44,032 nt of DNA, taken from NCBI GenBank assembly GCA_003175695.1, contig PSRA01000208.1, positions 1 through 44,032 of the forward strand. Direction: 5' to 3'. The notes under the pieces were generated by a model, which had not been told where the DNA came from, ran no database searches, and was given only the letters and a program-made list of their open reading frames with translations. The stretch is from Bacteroidota bacterium (GTDB taxonomy: Bacteria > Bacteroidota > Bacteroidia > Chitinophagales > Chitinophagaceae). Of this stretch, positions 42,342 through 44,032 are shown one piece after another. Both the position numbers and the translations under genes were made by a program. How positions within the stretch are numbered: position 1 is the stretch's first letter; each line of letters begins with the position of its first letter.

Positions 42342-44032
42342 TCAAATATGGACTATCATCAGGATCCTCTTTCTGACATGCTGGGATGGGCGATTCTGAT
42401 TTTGGCATTCATTCCCCTGTCTTTGCTCCTGAATTTCGATCCTGTATAACTCAGTTCCGTTTTGAAGATGTTCGAGGTTATTCTTGAATGTTGTGAGAGC
42501 CTTCAATTGCACATAGAGCTGTTGGCGGATCCGCTTTTCATCAGTCACCGATAACATCGCATCTGCCTGATTATTGATCTTGAACCAATCAGCTTTGCGA
42601 ATGCATATTCTTATTTGATTCTGAATATTCCTGATATCCTCATTGCTTAAGTTAGTTATTCCCTCGTCATTCAGCTTTTCGATTCTTTTCCAGTCCATTT
42701 GCCTGAGTGCTTCTATAACTTTTGCAGTCGTTTCGTCGGACCATCCGTCATTCAGGTTTTCTTTTTCTTCTCCTGAATCCCTGTCATTGTCACTAAGAGA
42801 GTATGAAAAGGCAGAATTCGGTATATATGGATGACCGTAATCACCATTGGCAAGTGGGGCGGAGGGAGCAGGAGTAACCTGGTAAGAATATTCATTCTTT
42901 TCAGGCAGTATTGTTGCCATCGCATTCCTGGCGGGTTGATTCTCTTCGGGATTGTCGATATCATCATTGCTCACCGGTACAATATCAGGATTCATATCGT
43001 TGACATCCTGCCATTGCGGATGAGATACGACTAGTTTGCTTTTATTTTTCTTTTTGATGTTTTTAATTTCCCTAACTGGTGGTTTATCCACAAGGAATTG
43101 AGTGTTCATCAATTCTTTATCGGAGGCAAATCTGGTGGGGATGGCTGCTATTATTTTATTTGCGTGTACCCGGGGTTGCACAAGGATGGATGCGGCAGCA
43201 AACAAAGTCAGGAGGCAAAATGAGGGAAAAATCAATTGGTAGCGTGAAGATAAAACCGAATGCCCAGTCATGCGTTTGATTCTTTCCAACAAAAGCCAAT
43301 TATTTTTACCTACCGCTGCCAAAACTAATTTGTTTTGTTTTGTGCGGCTCCTTTCTAGCGAAAGCAAAGCCGAAGCATAAGTATGGGGCTGGTATTGAAA
43401 TTGGATGACAAGGTCGTCGCAACAATGTTCCCTTTCTTTCTTGATAGTATGGATAAAAATCCTGGTGAACGGGTTGAAGAAAAAGATCACACCATATGCA
43501 CTTACCAGTAGGTTGATAAGGAAATCATTTCTACGAATATGCGCGATCTCATGGAGGATGACAGTCTCCACTTGTTCCATACTCAAATGATTAACCGTTG
43601 CTATTGGTATCAAAATGATGGGTCTAAGAAATCCGATGGTCAGCGGCGTGCTGACATGTTCTGAAAACCAAACGCCTATATTTTTCTTAATGCCCAAGCG
43701 TTTCGATACCTGGTCGGTAAAGACACGCATGGCAGGATCAATTTTCTGCAATCCATAAGTTCTTAAATGAATCAGATGAAAATAATTCCTGGTATAGCGG
43801 ACGAAAATGATAACTAACGCTATCAAATAAAGCGTGGACAAGTAGGGAAGAATTTCCAGGATCCATTTTTTCAATAGCTGCGTCAAAAATAAGGCGCTGT
43901 TGCCCATAAAAGACGCCATCGACATATCAAATCCATCTGAACCGGATCCATGGCGAAAAAGTACAATCAGGAACCATAAAAAGCCCAAATGCAGTAAAAA
44001 AACTGCGACGTTATGCCTTGTGGCGGCCGAAA
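42342..44032 (-). CDS. BlaR1/MecR1-like M56 membrane metallopeptidase (N-terminus outside the window)
   Basis: The reading frame is open to the right edge of the window, with codons for SAATRHNVAVFLLHLGFLWF just inside it, so roughly the first 40 residues are missing and TTG 43988 is not the start. Several hydrophobic segments are followed by the zinc-protease motif VILHEIAHIRRND (HExxH) and EREHCCDD, with the third ligand Glu. It resembles BlaR1-type signal-transducing proteases, but no penicillin-sensor domain follows. Instead there is a roughly 250-residue soluble tail, rich in Asn, Glu and Lys, of unknown fold. In this family a BlaI-type repressor is usually adjacent; here it would lie to the right of the window. 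Confidence 0.85.
   Translation of the reverse strand, partial: SAATRHNVAVFLLHLGFLWFLIVLFRHGSGSDGFDMSMASFMGNSALFLTQLLKKWILEILPYLSTLYLIALVIIFVRYTRNYFHLIHLRTYGLQKIDPAMRVFTDQVSKRLGIKKNIGVWFSEHVSTPLTIGFLRPIILIPIATVNHLSMEQVETVILHEIAHIRRNDFLINLLVSAYGVIFFFNPFTRIFIHTIKKEREHCCDDLVIQFQYQPHTYASALLSLERSRTKQNKLVLAAVGKNNWLLLERIKRMTGHSVLSSRYQLIFPSFCLLTLFAAASILVQPRVHANKIIAAIPTRFASDKELMNTQFLVDKPPVREIKNIKKKNKSKLVVSHPQWQDVNDMNPDIVPVSNDDIDNPEENQPARNAMATILPEKNEYSYQVTPAPSAPLANGDYGHPYIPNSAFSYSLSDNDRDSGEEKENLNDGWSDETTAKVIEALRQMDWKRIEKLNDEGITNLSNEDIRNIQNQIRICIRKADWFKINNQADAMLSVTDEKRIRQQLYVQLKALTTFKNNLEHLQNGTELYRIEIQEQRQGNECQNQNRPSQHVRKRILMIVHI

Noticed and set aside
1-44032. CRISPR arrays, tRNA, rRNA, transposases, restriction-modification or other defence genes
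   Set aside because: Nothing with regular repeats, cloverleaf RNA or corresponding protein motifs was seen in the window.

Overview
The window looks like a chromosomal segment of a member of the Bacteroidota, most likely a Chitinophagaceae-type soil or plant-polysaccharide degrader. The evidence is a gliding-motility/type IX secretion C-terminal domain, a Bacteroidota-type promoter (TTTG, 18 bp, TACATTTG), weak or absent Shine-Dalgarno sequences, flexirubin/aryl-polyene-type ketosynthases, and many lipoproteins and secreted glycosidases. Base composition is moderate to low G+C. The genus cannot be named from the sequence alone. I saw no rRNA, tRNA, CRISPR array, transposase or phage gene.

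Layout. (1) 1-2396: the end of a polyene/flexirubin-type fatty-acid cluster, with an acyl carrier protein (cut by the window edge), a complete ketosynthase and a ketosynthase-like partner without the active-site cysteine. (2) 2465-17021: an L-rhamnose utilisation locus with two secreted GH78 alpha-L-rhamnosidases, the RhaT symporter, a fused aldolase/lactaldehyde dehydrogenase (RhaEW), a RhaI-type isomerase and a rhamnulokinase. A GNAT gene and an opposite-strand PQQ-dependent dehydrogenase with its own cytochrome c domain sit inside it. Together these explain release of rhamnose from glycosides, import, and conversion to dihydroxyacetone phosphate plus lactate. (3) 17189-18707: a lipoprotein signal peptidase and a nitrilase-family amidase. 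(4) 18900-20916: an alkylation-repair group, namely an AraC-HTH/methyltransferase fusion, a small Ada-zinc-domain-like protein and a convergent AlkA glycosylase.

(5) 21035-25933: a CrtI-like flavoprotein, a secreted lactonase, a lipoprotein polysaccharide deacetylase, a nitroreductase and a DUF4399 lipoprotein, closed by a clear intrinsic terminator. (6) 26039-30866: a secreted GH5 hydrolase and a DUF1349 protein, then an aldo/keto reductase and a phytanoyl-CoA-dioxygenase-like enzyme divergent from an AraC regulator. (7) 30911-34024: an RlmK-type rRNA methyltransferase, a Dps ferritin and a T9SS/gliding-type secreted protein with two Ig-like repeats. (8) 34211-39826: a FAD/Fe-S 2-hydroxyacid dehydrogenase, an IlvD/Edd sugar-acid dehydratase and an SDR, with a perfect 19-bp inverted repeat between the first two. 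(9) 39827-44032: an AT-rich spacer, a WbqC-family protein, an uncharacterised lipoprotein, an uncharacterised membrane protein and a partial BlaR1-like M56 metallopeptidase running off the right end.

The strongest common theme is use of deoxysugars and plant polysaccharides. A phosphorylating rhamnose pathway is complete. The PQQ dehydrogenase, secreted lactonase, sugar-acid dehydratase, SDR and FAD/Fe-S dehydrogenase could form a second, oxidative sugar route; that link is inference. No obviously new defence or mobile system was found. The most unusual items are the Cys38-to-Gly Ada-like small protein, the GC-rich structured spacer at 5250-5361, the perfect inverted repeat at 37178-37218 and the PQQ enzyme embedded in the rhamnose locus.
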